A program made the translations under genes and the position numbers. A stretch of DNA of 64,000 nt from Cohnella faecalis (GTDB lineage Bacteria; Bacillota; Bacilli; Paenibacillales; Paenibacillaceae). Under the pieces are notes generated by a model. That model saw nothing but the letters and a program-made list of their open reading frames with translations, made no database searches and had not been told where the DNA came from. Below are positions 34,598-44,414 of the stretch, one piece after another (the stretch's first letter is position 1; each line of letters starts with the position of its first letter). The stretch is taken from NCBI RefSeq assembly GCF_003570905.1, contig NZ_QXJM01000037.1:186001-250000 (forward strand), written 5' to 3'.

Positions 34598-35089
34598 GTG
34601 GGAACCCGCTTATTGTCAGAATCTTTAATTAAAAGCCGTTATCCGCATCTCAGATATGTCAGAATCCATACCGGCGGGAGCCATAAGGCTACCATCTACG
34701 CCTGGAACGAGCAATTGCAATTGCCCGAGGAAGAAATCTACGAGTTGAAAAAGTTCGCCTCCGACCATTTACTCCCCTATGTCTGCTTTCAAGTGAAAGC
34801 CTATCCGATGATTCGGCAGGAGCAGGTTCCTCCGGTATATGAGCTGCCGGAGCCGATTACGCAAGCGGCCATGAGCCGTGGCTTGACGCTGTACGGAATA
34901 GTTAACATCATTAATGATATGTTCGTAAACGGGGAAATGACGATTCACAAATACGATTCGTTCCGAGGCGTCATCCATCTGAAGGTTCAGACGGCAACGG
35001 CGCTGACCGATATCGAAAAGGAGCTTATTCGTCAATACCTCTACGAGATGGTGCCGCTAGGGTCGTGCTTTGAAGTGGCTTATTGTTAA
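34598..35089 (+). CDS. Hypothetical protein, 163 aa
   Basis: I do not recognise the family. The protein is soluble-looking and mixed alpha/beta, opening MGTRLLSESLIKSRYPHLRY, with an AMSRGLTLYGIVNIINDMF segment and a cysteine-containing end (GSCFEVAYC). GTG 34598 follows GAGGTGATAACC; GTG 34589 is an alternative overlapping that site. It stands alone between two strong terminators, so it is probably a monocistronic gene. Confidence 0.65.
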   Translation: MGTRLLSESLIKSRYPHLRYVRIHTGGSHKATIYAWNEQLQLPEEEIYELKKFASDHLLPYVCFQVKAYPMIRQEQVPPVYELPEPITQAAMSRGLTLYGIVNIINDMFVNGEMTIHKYDSFRGVIHLKVQTATALTDIEKELIRQYLYEMVPLGSCFEVAYC

Positions 35090-35144
35090 AAACCGGCTGC
35101 GTTCGTTATGGCGCTCATGGATGCATTATTGTGCCCGCGAGCGC

Positions 35145-35182
35145 GACAAAGCCCCGGCCAATCGTTCGGCCGGGGCTTTGTC
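35145..35182. terminator. Bidirectional terminator between the 163-aa gene and katA
   Basis: A perfect 15-bp stem, GACAAAGCCCCGGCC with its complement and an 8-base loop, between convergent genes. Confidence 0.85.
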
Positions 35183-35198
35183 GGAATCGATCTCTCGA

Positions 35199-36660
35199 TC
35201 AGCCATGGGATACCAAATGCTTCAAGTACGGAGCGAGATCAACCTGCAAGCGATCGGCGAGTGCTTGACCTAACGCCGCGTCGGCGCGATAGAAGTTGCA
35301 AATCGCCCGCAGCTTCGTCGACTCCGTTACCGACGCCAGATCGGCGGATAAATTCGCGATAACGGCCGCTTTTTCTTCTTCGGAGTAACGGTTCCATACT
35401 TGGCCCGCTTGCCCGAAATCGTTCGTTTTTTCGATTTTTTGACGTCCTGCAGCTCCGTTCAGAGGAGTCGGCGCATCGTTGTAGGCCGGATCCTCCTTCG
35501 GGGTATCCTGGTAACGGTTCGGCTCGTAGTTGATATGTGACTTTTGCTGTCCGACTGGCATAGCGCCGTCCCGCTGATTATTGTCGACCTTGGCGAACGG
35601 GCAATTAATCGGCAATTGCAAATAGTTCGTGCCGATCCGGTAACGCTGTGTATCCGAGTAAGAGAACAGCCGGCCTTGCAGCAGCTTATCCTCGGAAGGC
35701 TCGATTCCGGGACGACAACGCCGGGATTGAAGCCAACCGACTCGGTTTCGGCGAATACGTTGTCCGGGTTCCGGTTGAGCGTCATCGTGCCGACGAGCTG
35801 ATAAGGAATGACGTCTTCGAACCAATCCTTCGTCGGATCGAGAGGATCGAAGTCGAGATTGTCCGCGTCGGCCGGGTCCAAAATTTGCGCGTGCAGCTCC
35901 CATTCCGGATAGTCCCCGCGCTCGATCGCTTCGTACAGATCGCGGCTCGCATGGTTGAAATCGTTCGCTTGAATAGCCGCCGCTTCCTGCGCGCTCAAGT
36001 TGGCGACGCCCTGCTTAGGCACCCAGCGCAGCTTGACGTAGACCGAATTGCCGAACGCATTGATCCACTTGAAGGCATGAACGCTGGAGCCTCTCATCTG
36101 ACGATAATTGGCCGGAATGCCTTCATCTGAGAATAAATGAACGAGCATATTCGTAGACTCCGGCGTAAGGGACATGAAATCCCAATAACGGTCGGGATTT
36201 TGAATGTTATTGCGCGGGTCGGGCTTTAAGGAATGGACCATGTCCGGAAATTTCATGGCGTCGCGAATGAAGAAGACCGGAAGATTGTTGCCGACTACGT
36301 CGTAATTGCCTTCCGAGGTGTAGAATTTGATCGCGAATCCACGAGGATCCCTTAGCGTCTCGGGGAATGCTGACCATGTATAACGGTGGAGAAACGGACG
36401 AACACGGGAGTTTCGATACCCGCTTCTTGCAGGAAAGCGGCTTTCGTATAACGCTTCATGCTGTTCGTCAGCGTAAATACGCCGTGAGCTCCGGCGCCGC
36501 GGGCGTGAACGACGCGTTCCGGGACGCGCTCGCGATCGAAGTGGGCCAGCTTCTCCAGAAGCTGGTAGTCCTCCAGAAGAGTCGGTCCCCGAACTCCCGC
36601 CGTTTTGGAATTTTGATTATCGCCGATAGGTGCTCCTTGATTGGTCGTTAGTCTCGTCAT
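35199..36660 (-). pseudogene. katA: Haem catalase KatA, interrupted by two single-base frameshifts
   Basis: A monofunctional catalase that splits hydrogen peroxide. In three frames one reads [15 protein letters not shown], catalytic His in [24 protein letters not shown]; then [35 protein letters not shown]; then GIEPSEDKLLQGRLFSYSDT with the haem-ligand Tyr in YSDTQRYRIG. Adding one base at 36361 and one at 35707-35708 (both next to short C/G runs on the + strand) restores a continuous 487-residue protein of normal length. Start is ATG 36660, or ATG 36672 next to AAGGAGA. It is divergent from perR with Per boxes between. All active-site residues are intact, so sequencing error is a real possibility. 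Confidence 0.88.
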
Positions 36661-36782
36661 GCGTACACTCATTCTCCTTCCGTATGGGTAGAATTAGACG
36701 CATAGTAATCGTCTTGGCGAATGCAACAATAAAGGTCGCTCATTTAACTGTAAGGGCAATTTATATTATAGTCAATATTTAA

Positions 36783-36814
36783 TGATAATAATTATAAATA
36801 AATATTGATTATAA
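36783..36814. promoter_or_regulatory. Two Per boxes between katA and perR
   Basis: TGATAATAATTATAA (36783-36797) matches TTATAATNATTATAA with one mismatch. AAATATTGATTATAA (36800-36814) matches with three. They lie in the AT-rich divergent promoter region, as expected for PerR control of katA and perR itself in response to peroxide. Confidence 0.85.
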
Positions 36815-36857
36815 ATGCTTTCCATCTATAATAAATAATAAAGGAGGCGGATGGACG

Positions 36858-37277
36858 ATGAGCGTAGAATCGGTGCTGCGTCAGTTCAAAGAGAAAGGGC
36901 TGCGCATGACTCCTCAGCGGGCTCACGTAACGAAGCTTCTTTATGAAATGGGGCATCCGACGGCCGACCAGCTTTATTGCCGGTTGATAGAGCGGTATCC
37001 GTACGTCAGTCACGCAACCGTATACAACACTTTGAAGCTGCTGAAGGAGCATGGACTCGTCACCGAGCTTACGCATAGCGACCGGGTCAGTCATTACGAG
37101 CTCGCCCAAGCGGAGCATTGGCATTTCACGTGCAAGTCGTGCAAGGAAATATTCGATATGGAAGCCGGGGAGCCGGGTTTGCCGCGGGTTTTTTCGAGCT
37201 TGCAGGAAGGGTTTGTCGTCGACGGCTACCGCATCGAAATATACGGAACCTGTCCAAACTGCTCTAAGGTGCTATAA
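36858..37277 (+). CDS. perR: Peroxide-responsive repressor PerR
   Basis: A 139-residue Fur-family repressor. The winged helix reads MTPQRAHVTKLLYEMGHPTA, then SHATVYNTLKLL; the metal region has His33, EHWHF (His87, His89) and IFDME (Asp100), which align with B. subtilis PerR His37, His91, His93 and Asp104. CKSC and CPNC make the zinc site. The residue aligning with PerR Asp85 is Glu81 here. AAAGGAGGCGG precedes the ATG. Divergence from katA and the Per boxes confirm the PerR rather than Fur or Zur assignment. Confidence 0.9.
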   Translation: MSVESVLRQFKEKGLRMTPQRAHVTKLLYEMGHPTADQLYCRLIERYPYVSHATVYNTLKLLKEHGLVTELTHSDRVSHYELAQAEHWHFTCKSCKEIFDMEAGEPGLPRVFSSLQEGFVVDGYRIEIYGTCPNCSKVL

Positions 37278-37329
37278 TGGAGATGATCTTTTTCGCATTC
37301 GAGCATTCGATTGGAGATTAATTCCGTTC

Positions 37330-38225
37330 ATGAAAACGTTCAAAAAGTTCTATATCGAAATTACGAGCATTTGCAACCTGGCGTGCAGCTTCTGTCCTCC
37401 GACTCAGAGGGCCAAAGGCTTTATCGGGCTCGACGAGTTCTCGCATCGGCTGGATCAAATTAAGCCGCATACGAATCATATTTATTTGCACGTCAAAGGA
37501 GAACCGCTGCTTCATCCGAAGCTTGACGCGATTCTCGATATAAGCCACGCCAAAGGATTCAAGGTGAATATTACGACGAACGGCACGCTGATCGAGAAAA
37601 ACAGGCATAAGCTTCTGGATAAGCCCGCGCTGCGGCAAATGAACTTTTCTCTCCACAGCTTCGACGGACACGAAGGCTCAACCGACAAAGACGGGTATGT
37701 CGCCAGCGTCCTGTCGTTCGCCAAGGAGCTAGTGAAGCAGCCGGATGTGTTCGTCTCCTTCCGTCTATGGAACTTGACCAAAGACAACGGACCAACCTGG
37801 AGCGCAAGCGAAACAAGGAAATCGTCGAAATGCTGGAACGGGAGTTCGCGCTGGATTTCCGAATCGAGGAGAAGTTCGTGCGCGGCGGCGGCATTAAGCT
37901 GGCGGATCGCGTCTACCTGAATCAGGATCACGAATTCGAATGGCCGGATTTGAAGGAAGACGAGGACGACGGCATCGGCTTCTGTCACGGGCTGCGCAAT
38001 CAAGCGGGCGTACTGCTCGATGGCACGGTCATTCCTTGCTGTCTGGACGGGGAAGGGGTCATTAACCTCGGCAACATAGGCGAGACGGCTTTCTCCGATA
38101 TTATCGAGGGCGAGCGGGCGAACCGCTTGTACGACGGCTTCTCCAGACGAGAAGTCGTCGAAGAGCTTTGCCGCAAGTGCGGCTACCGCAGAAGGTTCGA
38201 CTTGGAAGCGAAAGTCCGCGCATAG
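37330..38225 (+). pseudogene. Radical SAM/SPASM-type protein, one frameshift
   Basis: A radical S-adenosylmethionine enzyme. The first part has the cluster motif CNLACSFC (in ITSICNLACSFCPP), GEPLLHPKLD, and NITTNGTLIE. After the break the second part has CHGLRNQAGVLLDGTVIPCC and LCRKCGY, cysteines typical of a SPASM/twitch cluster domain. Adding one base at about 37789-37790 (GG to GGG) joins LWNLTKDNG to TNLERKRNKEIVEMLE and gives about 298 residues. It lies 52 bases after perR with a weak ribosome binding site. Substrate unknown; no precursor peptide gene is seen beside it. Confidence 0.8.
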
Positions 38226-38270
38226 CGCGGGCTTTTCTTGTGCTTCGGCAAGCGGGCAGAGCGCGGCACT

Positions 38271-38962
38271 CTATGCGAAACGGTCCATTATCCAAGGGAG
38301 CAAGCCTAGCGTCAGGAAAGCCGTTGCAAGCATCGAGACGGTCGCAATCGCTCCGGCCAAGCCGCCACCCAGCTCGAACGCTTTGTAGGAGCCGGCTGTG
38401 TGAGCGCTCGTCCCCATCATTACGCCTTTGGCGCATTCGCTGCGGATGCGCAGCGCCCGAATGACGAACGGGCCAGTCGTCATTCCGAGCAACCCGGTGA
38501 TGAGCACGATAACGGCGGTAATCGCGGACGCGCCTCCGATTCGGGACGATATCGCCAGAGCGACCGGGGTCGTCGTCGAGCGCAGCATAATTCCCGCGAG
38601 CAGAGAATCGTTCAGATGAAGGAGACGGATATTTCAAGCGCGGACAGAAAGCCCATCAAGGAACCGCCGAGCGTACCGAGCGCGATTTCCTTCGCATGCT
38701 TTTTCAAAACGCCAAAATGCTGGTGCAAAGGAACCGCGAGCGCGACGGTCGCCGGGCTAATCAAGCGGGTCAGCCACTTGCCGCCTTCGTTATAGTCGTC
38801 GAACGAAATATGCCCCGCTGCAAGAATGACGATGAGAAGGATCGGCGTCACCAGAAGCGGAGACAGAACGATTGCCGGTTTCGCGCGATACAGTCTTTTT
38901 GCCCCGCCGTAAAGCAGTGCGGTTAGCAATAGGAAGGTTATGGCATTCATCGCATTCATCAT
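38271..38962 (-). pseudogene. lrgB: LrgB/CidB-family membrane protein, one frameshift
   Basis: The LrgB/CidB protein works with the holin-like LrgA/CidA in control of murein hydrolases, pyruvate uptake or overflow metabolism. The first frame ends GSLMGFLSALEISVSFI and the second continues LNDSLLAGIMLRSTTTPVAL and MMGTSAHTAGSYKAF. Adding one base near 38606-38611 restores about 230 residues, the usual family length. Its start overlaps the stop of the upstream lrgA-type gene, so the two are coupled. Confidence 0.85.
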
Positions 38963-39339
38963 CCCGCAGCCTGCTCCTTCCGTTTGCCGATCCGGTCGAC
39001 CAGCATTCCGGCTGTCAGCATGACTACGAATGTGCTGACGACGATGACGAGCAGGAGGCTGAGGCCGTTCGATAGAAGGAGATGCTTGAATTGAACGATT
39101 CCCGCCGTTGCCGGGATGAAGAACAAGAGCATCTCCGCGATGAGCCAGCGGGCCCCCGCTTCAATCCAGCGGAGCTTGATCGCGCCTGTCCGGAGCAGCG
39201 CGAACAGAAGCGCCATTCCGATAATGCTGCCGGGAATCGGAAGCTTGCACGCTTCCGCCGCCTGATCCAGCACCAACGCAAACGCATAGAGGATGGAGAT
39301 TTGAAGCGCGGCGACGAGCTTGTTTTTGACGGCTTTCAT
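38959..39339 (-). CDS. cidA: LrgA/CidA-family holin-like protein
   Basis: A 126-residue membrane protein with four helices and the family segments LPIPGSIIGMALLFALL, EMLLFFIPATAGIV, and LLLVIVVSTFVVML. CidA/LrgA proteins resemble phage holins and act with LrgB/CidB. The gene is divergent from a LysR regulator, the usual cidR arrangement. Whether it behaves as Cid or Lrg cannot be told; the CidR-like neighbour favours Cid. Confidence 0.85.
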   Translation of the reverse strand: MKAVKNKLVAALQISILYAFALVLDQAAEACKLPIPGSIIGMALLFALLRTGAIKLRWIEAGARWLIAEMLLFFIPATAGIVQFKHLLLSNGLSLLLVIVVSTFVVMLTAGMLVDRIGKRKEQAAG

Positions 39340-39427
39340 AAGATGTCCTTCTTTCCGTTGTCGTTCCGTTGTTTCGTTGTCATTGAAAGTATACGCCGGT
39401 TATTTTCATAGGTAAAATACATATGTG

Positions 39428-39442
39428 GAATGTTAGATATTC
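39428..39442. promoter_or_regulatory. Candidate LysR-type operator between cidA and cidR
   Basis: GAATGTTAGATATTC is a short palindrome (GAAT/ATTC arms) 29 bases before the LysR start codon, in the usual place for an LTTR recognition site. Confidence 0.35.
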
Positions 39443-39470
39443 ATAACTTTGATGACCGGGAGCTGTTCCA

Positions 39471-40361
39471 GTGGATATTCGCCATCTGCAGTATTTCATC
39501 GAAGTAGCCATGACGGGAAGCTTCACGCAGGCGGCCGAGTCGCTCCGGGTAAGCCAGCCCACGATCAGCAAAGCGATCAAGGACATGGAAGAGGAGCTCG
39601 GAGTCCATCTATTCGATCGTACGGGCAAAAAAGCGGAGCTGACGAACGACGGCCAAACGGTGCTGGCCCAGTCCAGAGACATCGTCCAGTCGTTCGAAAA
39701 TTTGACAACCGGATTGAATCCCGATGCTCGCGCTCAGAAGGGGAAGCTTCGCATCGGGCTGCCGCCTATGGCGGGAGCGGGGTATTTTCCGGAAATAATC
39801 GGACGATTTCATGAGCGATATCCCGGCATTTCGCTCGAATTGATGGAATCCGGCGCGAGAAAAATCGAGGACGATATCGAGAGCGGGGCGCTGGACATCG
39901 GAGTCGTGCTTCTTCCGACCAAGCAGCAACACATTTATCATACGATCCCGATCGCCGACGAACGTCTAGCGGTTATCGTGCATGTCGGGCACCCGTTGGC
40001 GTCCCGGGAAAGCGTGACGCTGAAGGAGCTTGCGGGGCAAGCTTTCATTCTGTTCCAAGAAGATTTCGCGCTTCACGGGAGAATTTCGGCAGCCTGCTTG
40101 GGCGCCGGCTTCCAGCCGCGAATCGTGTGCGAGTCGTCGCAATGGGATTTTATCGGCAATTTGGTGGCCGCCAAGCTCGGCATATCGCTGCTTCCGAAAA
40201 TAATCTGCCGGCGAATGTCGCCCGATCGGATAACCGTATTGCCGCTCGCCGACCCCGTTATTCCATGGAGCTTAGCGTTCGTTTGGCGCAAAGACCGCTA
40301 TTTGTCGTTCGCCGCCCGGGAGTGGATTCGTTTCGTTCGGACGTTCTACCCGAACGTTTGA
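39471..40361 (+). CDS. cidR: LysR-family regulator, CidR-like
   Basis: A 296-residue LysR-type regulator. The HTH reads MDIRHLQYFIEVAMTGSFTQ and AAESLRVSQPTISKAIKDME; the effector domain (RIGLPPMAGAGYFPEIIG onward) is standard. It starts at GTG 39471 behind GGGAG. Its divergence from cidA/lrgB matches CidR, which activates cidAB in response to acetate or overflow metabolism. Confidence 0.85.
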   Translation: MDIRHLQYFIEVAMTGSFTQAAESLRVSQPTISKAIKDMEEELGVHLFDRTGKKAELTNDGQTVLAQSRDIVQSFENLTTGLNPDARAQKGKLRIGLPPMAGAGYFPEIIGRFHERYPGISLELMESGARKIEDDIESGALDIGVVLLPTKQQHIYHTIPIADERLAVIVHVGHPLASRESVTLKELAGQAFILFQEDFALHGRISAACLGAGFQPRIVCESSQWDFIGNLVAAKLGISLLPKIICRRMSPDRITVLPLADPVIPWSLAFVWRKDRYLSFAAREWIRFVRTFYPNV

Positions 40362-40472
40362 CAAACTCGCCGAACGAGCGCGCATTCATTTGTTTTGCTG
40401 GAAATACTACTTGCCATTGGCGACGCGGCGGGACCAAGCGTCGGGCAGCGATCCTGAAAGGAAGATGCAAAA

Positions 40473-42512
40473 ATGGAAACGTTCTTGGCCGTCCTTATTC
40501 TGCTGGGCTTAATCGGCGTATCGAATGTCCTTAACCGGTATGTTCCGTTCATTCCGGTACCGCTTATTCAAATCGCGCTAGGCATCGTCGTCGCCGTACT
40601 GCCGTCGGGCGTTCATCTTCCGCTGGAGCCTGAGCTGTTCTTCGTGCTGTTCATCGCACCGCTTCTCTATAATGACGGCAAGCATACGCCGCGCGACGAG
40701 CTGTGGAAGCTGCGCGCGCCTATTTTGCTGCTCGCGGTCGGTCTTGTGTTCATCACCGTATTCGCAGTCGGATATGCGATTCACGGCATGATCCCGACAA
40801 TTCCGTTGCCCGCGGCGTTCGGGCTGGCGGCGATTTTGTCGCCGACGGATGCCGTTGCGGTAAGCGCCCTCGCCGGAAGAATCCATCTGCCGAAAAGCAT
40901 GATGCGTCTGCTGGAAGGCGAAGCGCTCATGAACGACGCGTCGGGGCTTGTCGCGTTCAAGTTCGCCATCGCGGCCGCCGTGACCGGCGTGTTCTCGCTT
41001 CCGAAAGCGTCGGTCAGCTTCGTCCTTATTTCATTGGGCGGTCTCGCAATCGGCGCCGCGCTGGCTTTTCTCATCACCTGGATACGACTGCTGCTCCGCC
41101 GTTCGGGCATGGAAGACGTCACAATGCATATGCTCATTCAAATTTTAACGCCCTTCATTCTGTACATAACGGCGGAGGAGCTCGGAATGTCGGGCATCTT
41201 GGCTGCCGTTGCGGGCGGAATCGTTCATGCGATCGAGCGCGATCGGACGGAATCGCCGATTCTCAACTTGAAGACCGTGTCGGACAATACGTGGTCGGTC
41301 ATTCTTTTTATATTGAACGGTCTCGTATTCGTCATCCTGGGGCTGCAAATTCCAGGGGTTTCCCGCGTCATTCTGAGCGATCCGGCCTTCGACAACTTCA
41401 AAGTGATCGGCTATGCGGTCGCTATTTTCGCTATGCTCATCGCTCTACGCTTCGGCTGGCTATTCGCCTTTACGAGGACGCCCCGATTTTTCGGCGGCAA
41501 TGAAGACAAGAAGCCGCTCGGCCTCAAGATGCTGGTCATGACTTCGTTCTCGGGTGTACGCGGCGCGGTTACGCTCGCTGGAGCTTTCTCCATCCCGCTC
41601 GTTGTCGAGGGAGGCGGCCCTTTTCCCGAACGCAACCTCATACTGTTCCTAGCCGCATTGGTTATCCTGCTCTCGCTCATCGCGGCAAGCGTGCTGCTGC
41701 CCCTGCTCGCCAAGAAGAAAGGCTCGGAAGCGAGCGCCGAGGCGGAGCAGAACGAGCGGGAAATCCGAATTAAAGTGTTGAAGGCAGCCGTTCAAGCGGT
41801 GATGCTGATGAAAGAGGAACACGAGCATAAAGCCGCGGCCGCTTCCGTCATCGCCGACTATCGCAAATGGATTCACGAGGCGCGGACGAGCGGAGACAGC
41901 GGAAGAAGACCGACCCGATCCCGGGAAACGGAGACGGAGCTGCGCCTTCTTGCGATTGGAGCTGAACGGGAATACGTGAGGAATATGCTCCGGGATGAAG
42001 AGATCAATCGCGAGCAAGCCGCCAGGTTGATGAAAAGACTGGATCAGGCGGAGCTAATCGTGTCGAACCGGACGCATCTCTGGAAAATGACGTTCAAGCT
42101 GCTTTTTCGGCGAATAAAGGCAGGATTGACACCCGGCAGACGGAGCACGGACGATAAGCTTTCCGGCAATGAGCTCGAAACGTTGAGAAAAGCGAAAATC
42201 CAGACGTGCCAAGCTGCCATCCGCGAGGTGAACAAGATAAGGTGCGCGGACAACGAGGAGGAATCCTACGGGATCGTAACGTTCTACAATGAAGTGGTCG
42301 ATCGGTTAAGCCGGACGTCTCTGACGACAGGCCGAACGGATCCTGCCTTTTTGGATGCGAAAAAGGAGCTTCGGTGGACGGCGATCCAGGCGGAGAGGGA
42401 CGAGGTGCAGTCGCTGTTCGAAAAAGGGGAAATATCGCGCGAGATCGCGGGAGACCTCCGTCGGATGATTCGCGACAGGGAAGCGGCGATGTTCGAGCAG
42501 GACGAGATGTAG
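40473..42512 (+). CDS. CPA1-family Na+(K+)/H+ antiporter, NhaP/NhaK-like
   Basis: A 679-residue antiporter. About twelve membrane helices fill residues 1-415, with the CPA1 signatures LSPTDAVAVSAL, LEGEALMNDASGLVAFKF and FSGVRGAVTLAGAFS. Residues 420-679 form a cytoplasmic, charged helical tail. The layout matches B. subtilis NhaK (YvgP), a pump for Na+, K+, Li+ or Rb+. AAGGAAG precedes the ATG. The ion cannot be read from sequence. Confidence 0.9.
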   Translation: METFLAVLILLGLIGVSNVLNRYVPFIPVPLIQIALGIVVAVLPSGVHLPLEPELFFVLFIAPLLYNDGKHTPRDELWKLRAPILLLAVGLVFITVFAVGYAIHGMIPTIPLPAAFGLAAILSPTDAVAVSALAGRIHLPKSMMRLLEGEALMNDASGLVAFKFAIAAAVTGVFSLPKASVSFVLISLGGLAIGAALAFLITWIRLLLRRSGMEDVTMHMLIQILTPFILYITAEELGMSGILAAVAGGIVHAIERDRTESPILNLKTVSDNTWSVILFILNGLVFVILGLQIPGVSRVILSDPAFDNFKVIGYAVAIFAMLIALRFGWLFAFTRTPRFFGGNEDKKPLGLKMLVMTSFSGVRGAVTLAGAFSIPLVVEGGGPFPERNLILFLAALVILLSLIAASVLLPLLAKKKGSEASAEAEQNEREIRIKVLKAAVQAVMLMKEEHEHKAAAASVIADYRKWIHEARTSGDSGRRPTRSRETETELRLLAIGAEREYVRNMLRDEEINREQAARLMKRLDQAELIVSNRTHLWKMTFKLLFRRIKAGLTPGRRSTDDKLSGNELETLRKAKIQTCQAAIREVNKIRCADNEEESYGIVTFYNEVVDRLSRTSLTTGRTDPAFLDAKKELRWTAIQAERDEVQSLFEKGEISREIAGDLRRMIRDREAAMFEQDEM

Positions 42513-42626
42513 CAGCTACGTATTTTTCCAGAATCATCCTATAGTAACTTGAATATATCCGAATCGTTGATTACTCTGAAGGACAGAGCGACTCTGCTGT
42601 CCAGAGCAAACGAGGAGGAGTTTCCC

Positions 42627-43550
42627 ATGGATCCGGTTATCCGCTTGGATAAAATTCGGAAAACGTATGGCGCGAAGCTGGCTGTCGACGATTTGACGCT
42701 TGAAATCGGCAAGGGCGAAATATTCGGCATCGTTGGTCCTAATGGCGCGGGAAAGACGACGCTGATCGAAATTATCGAAGGGCTGCGTCAAGCCGATGGC
42801 GGCACCGCTGCGGTGCTGGGTATGGATATAGGCAAGGAAGCCGATCGAATCAAGCAAAAAATCGGAGTGCTGCTCCAGTCGACTTCGATCCCGGGAAAAG
42901 CAAGGGTAGGGGAGCTGCTCCGCTTATTCTCCTCCTTCTACGACAAGTCCGCCGACGTACAAGCCGTTGCCCGCTCGTTCGGTCTGGACGACAAGCTTGA
43001 TGCGATGTACAAATCTCTTTCCGGCGGCTGGAAGCAGCGGGTCGCGCTTGCGCTGTCGCTAATCAACGATCCCGAAATCGTCTTCCTGGACGAACCGAGC
43101 ATGGGGCTCGATCCGAATGCCCGGCATGAGATGTGGCAGACCATTCTCAAGCTCCGCAAGGAGGGAAGAACGATCGTCGTCACCACCCACTACATGGAGG
43201 AAGCCGAGGCGCTATGCGACCGCGTTGCTATTATTAGCGGCGGCCGGCTAATCGCGCTCGACGCTCCGAATAAGCTTATTACGATGCTTGGCGGGACGAA
43301 GCGTCTTAGCTTCAAAAACCCGGGCAAGTCGGGCAAGGCCGCATTCGAGAGCCTCGCTAATGTCGTCGGCGTCGAATGGGAAGCGGAAATCGTCAGGCTG
43401 CAGACGACGGATATGGATTTGACGCTCAAGCATCTATTCCATCTTGCGGATAAGGAAGATTGGCTCGTGAGCGGGCTCCGTCTGGAAGAAGCGACGATGA
43501 ACGAAGTATTTACGGCACTTACCCAGCGGCATGGAGGGACAGCGGTATGA
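42627..43550 (+). CDS. ABC-2 exporter ATP-binding protein
   Basis: A 307-residue ATPase: Walker A GPNGAGKTT, Q-loop LLQST, signature LSGGWKQRVALALSL, Walker B IVFLDEPSMGLDP, and switch His in THYMEE. The C-terminal 80 residues resemble DrrA/CcmA-type drug or lipid exporters. GAGGAGGAG lies 7 bases before ATG 42627; an upstream extension lacks a site. It overlaps the permease gene by 4 bases. Confidence 0.92.
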   Translation: MDPVIRLDKIRKTYGAKLAVDDLTLEIGKGEIFGIVGPNGAGKTTLIEIIEGLRQADGGTAAVLGMDIGKEADRIKQKIGVLLQSTSIPGKARVGELLRLFSSFYDKSADVQAVARSFGLDDKLDAMYKSLSGGWKQRVALALSLINDPEIVFLDEPSMGLDPNARHEMWQTILKLRKEGRTIVVTTHYMEEAEALCDRVAIISGGRLIALDAPNKLITMLGGTKRLSFKNPGKSGKAAFESLANVVGVEWEAEIVRLQTTDMDLTLKHLFHLADKEDWLVSGLRLEEATMNEVFTALTQRHGGTAV

Positions 43551-44296
43551 GCGCCTATTTCCGATTGATCGCTTTTGATTTCCGATTGTATTTGCGCGAT
43601 TGGATGACGATATTCTGGGTGCTCGTCTACCCTGTCCTCATGCTGCTTATTTTCGGATCGTTATTCGGAGAAGAGGCGGGAGCCGATCCGGGAACCCGAT
43701 ACATCGATTATTACGTTCCGGCCTTGTGCGTGATGAGCGTCTTATCCGTTGGAGTATTTACGTTGAACATCAATATGATCACGTACAGGGAGAGCGGCAT
43801 TTTACGGAGATTTCGCGTAACTCCGCTTCGCAAATCGGCGGTGCTGGTGTCCCATTTCATACAAGGACTCGTACTTATTGTATTGGGAGCGATCGAAGTC
43901 ATCGTCATCGCCAAGCTCGTATGGAACATCGACATTACGTTCGGAGGAGCGGCTCTTCTGCTGCTGGTCATGCTGATCGGGGCCATCGGCTGCTTCTGTC
44001 TGGGGTTTGCTTTGTCAGGGCTAGTGAGCACGCCGGGCGCTGCTAGCGGCGTCGCCATGGCGATTTTTTTTCCGATGCTCTTTCTGTCCGGAATCGCGAT
44101 GCCGCTGTCTATTTTTCCGGAATTTATGAAGGCGATCAGCAAGGCGATTCCGATGACCTATTTCGTCGAGCTGGCGCAAGGCGTATGGCAGGGGCATTCC
44201 GTGTCGGGCTATGGCGCGCAATTGGCGGTGCTGGCCGGATTCGCTATAGTGTGCGGCGTGCTGGCGCTGCGATTGTTTCGTTGGGAGAACCGGTAG
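43547..44296 (+). CDS. ABC-2 type transporter permease
   Basis: A 249-residue permease with six predicted helices, the ABC-2 segments RESGILRRFRVTPLRKS, FFPMLFLSGIAMPLSIFP, and PMTYFVELAQGVWQG. Start ATG 43547 overlaps the TGA of the ATPase gene, so the two form one export system of the DrrAB type. The cargo (drug, lipid or peptide) is unknown. Confidence 0.9.
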   Translation: MSAYFRLIAFDFRLYLRDWMTIFWVLVYPVLMLLIFGSLFGEEAGADPGTRYIDYYVPALCVMSVLSVGVFTLNINMITYRESGILRRFRVTPLRKSAVLVSHFIQGLVLIVLGAIEVIVIAKLVWNIDITFGGAALLLLVMLIGAIGCFCLGFALSGLVSTPGAASGVAMAIFFPMLFLSGIAMPLSIFPEFMKAISKAIPMTYFVELAQGVWQGHSVSGYGAQLAVLAGFAIVCGVLALRLFRWENR

Positions 44297-44351
44297 GCGC
44301 GGAACGGTAATTCCAGCGTATTGACACATTGGAACGAGCTTCGTCAAGTCT

Positions 44352-44380
44352 TTGCTTTTGCCGAAGAATCGTGTGATAAT
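44352..44380 (+). promoter_or_regulatory. Promoter of the helicase gene
   Basis: TTGCTT (44352-44357), 17 bases, GATAAT (44375-44380), 35 bases before the GTG start. Confidence 0.45.
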
Positions 44381-44414
44381 GTCACGATATGATTTTCGTG
44401 GAGGATCAACAGCC

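Noticed and set aside
44321-44349. Promoter beginning at TTGACA 44321 for the helicase gene
   Set aside because: No acceptable -10 lies 16-18 bases downstream; the TTGCTT-N17-GATAAT pair nearer the start fits better.
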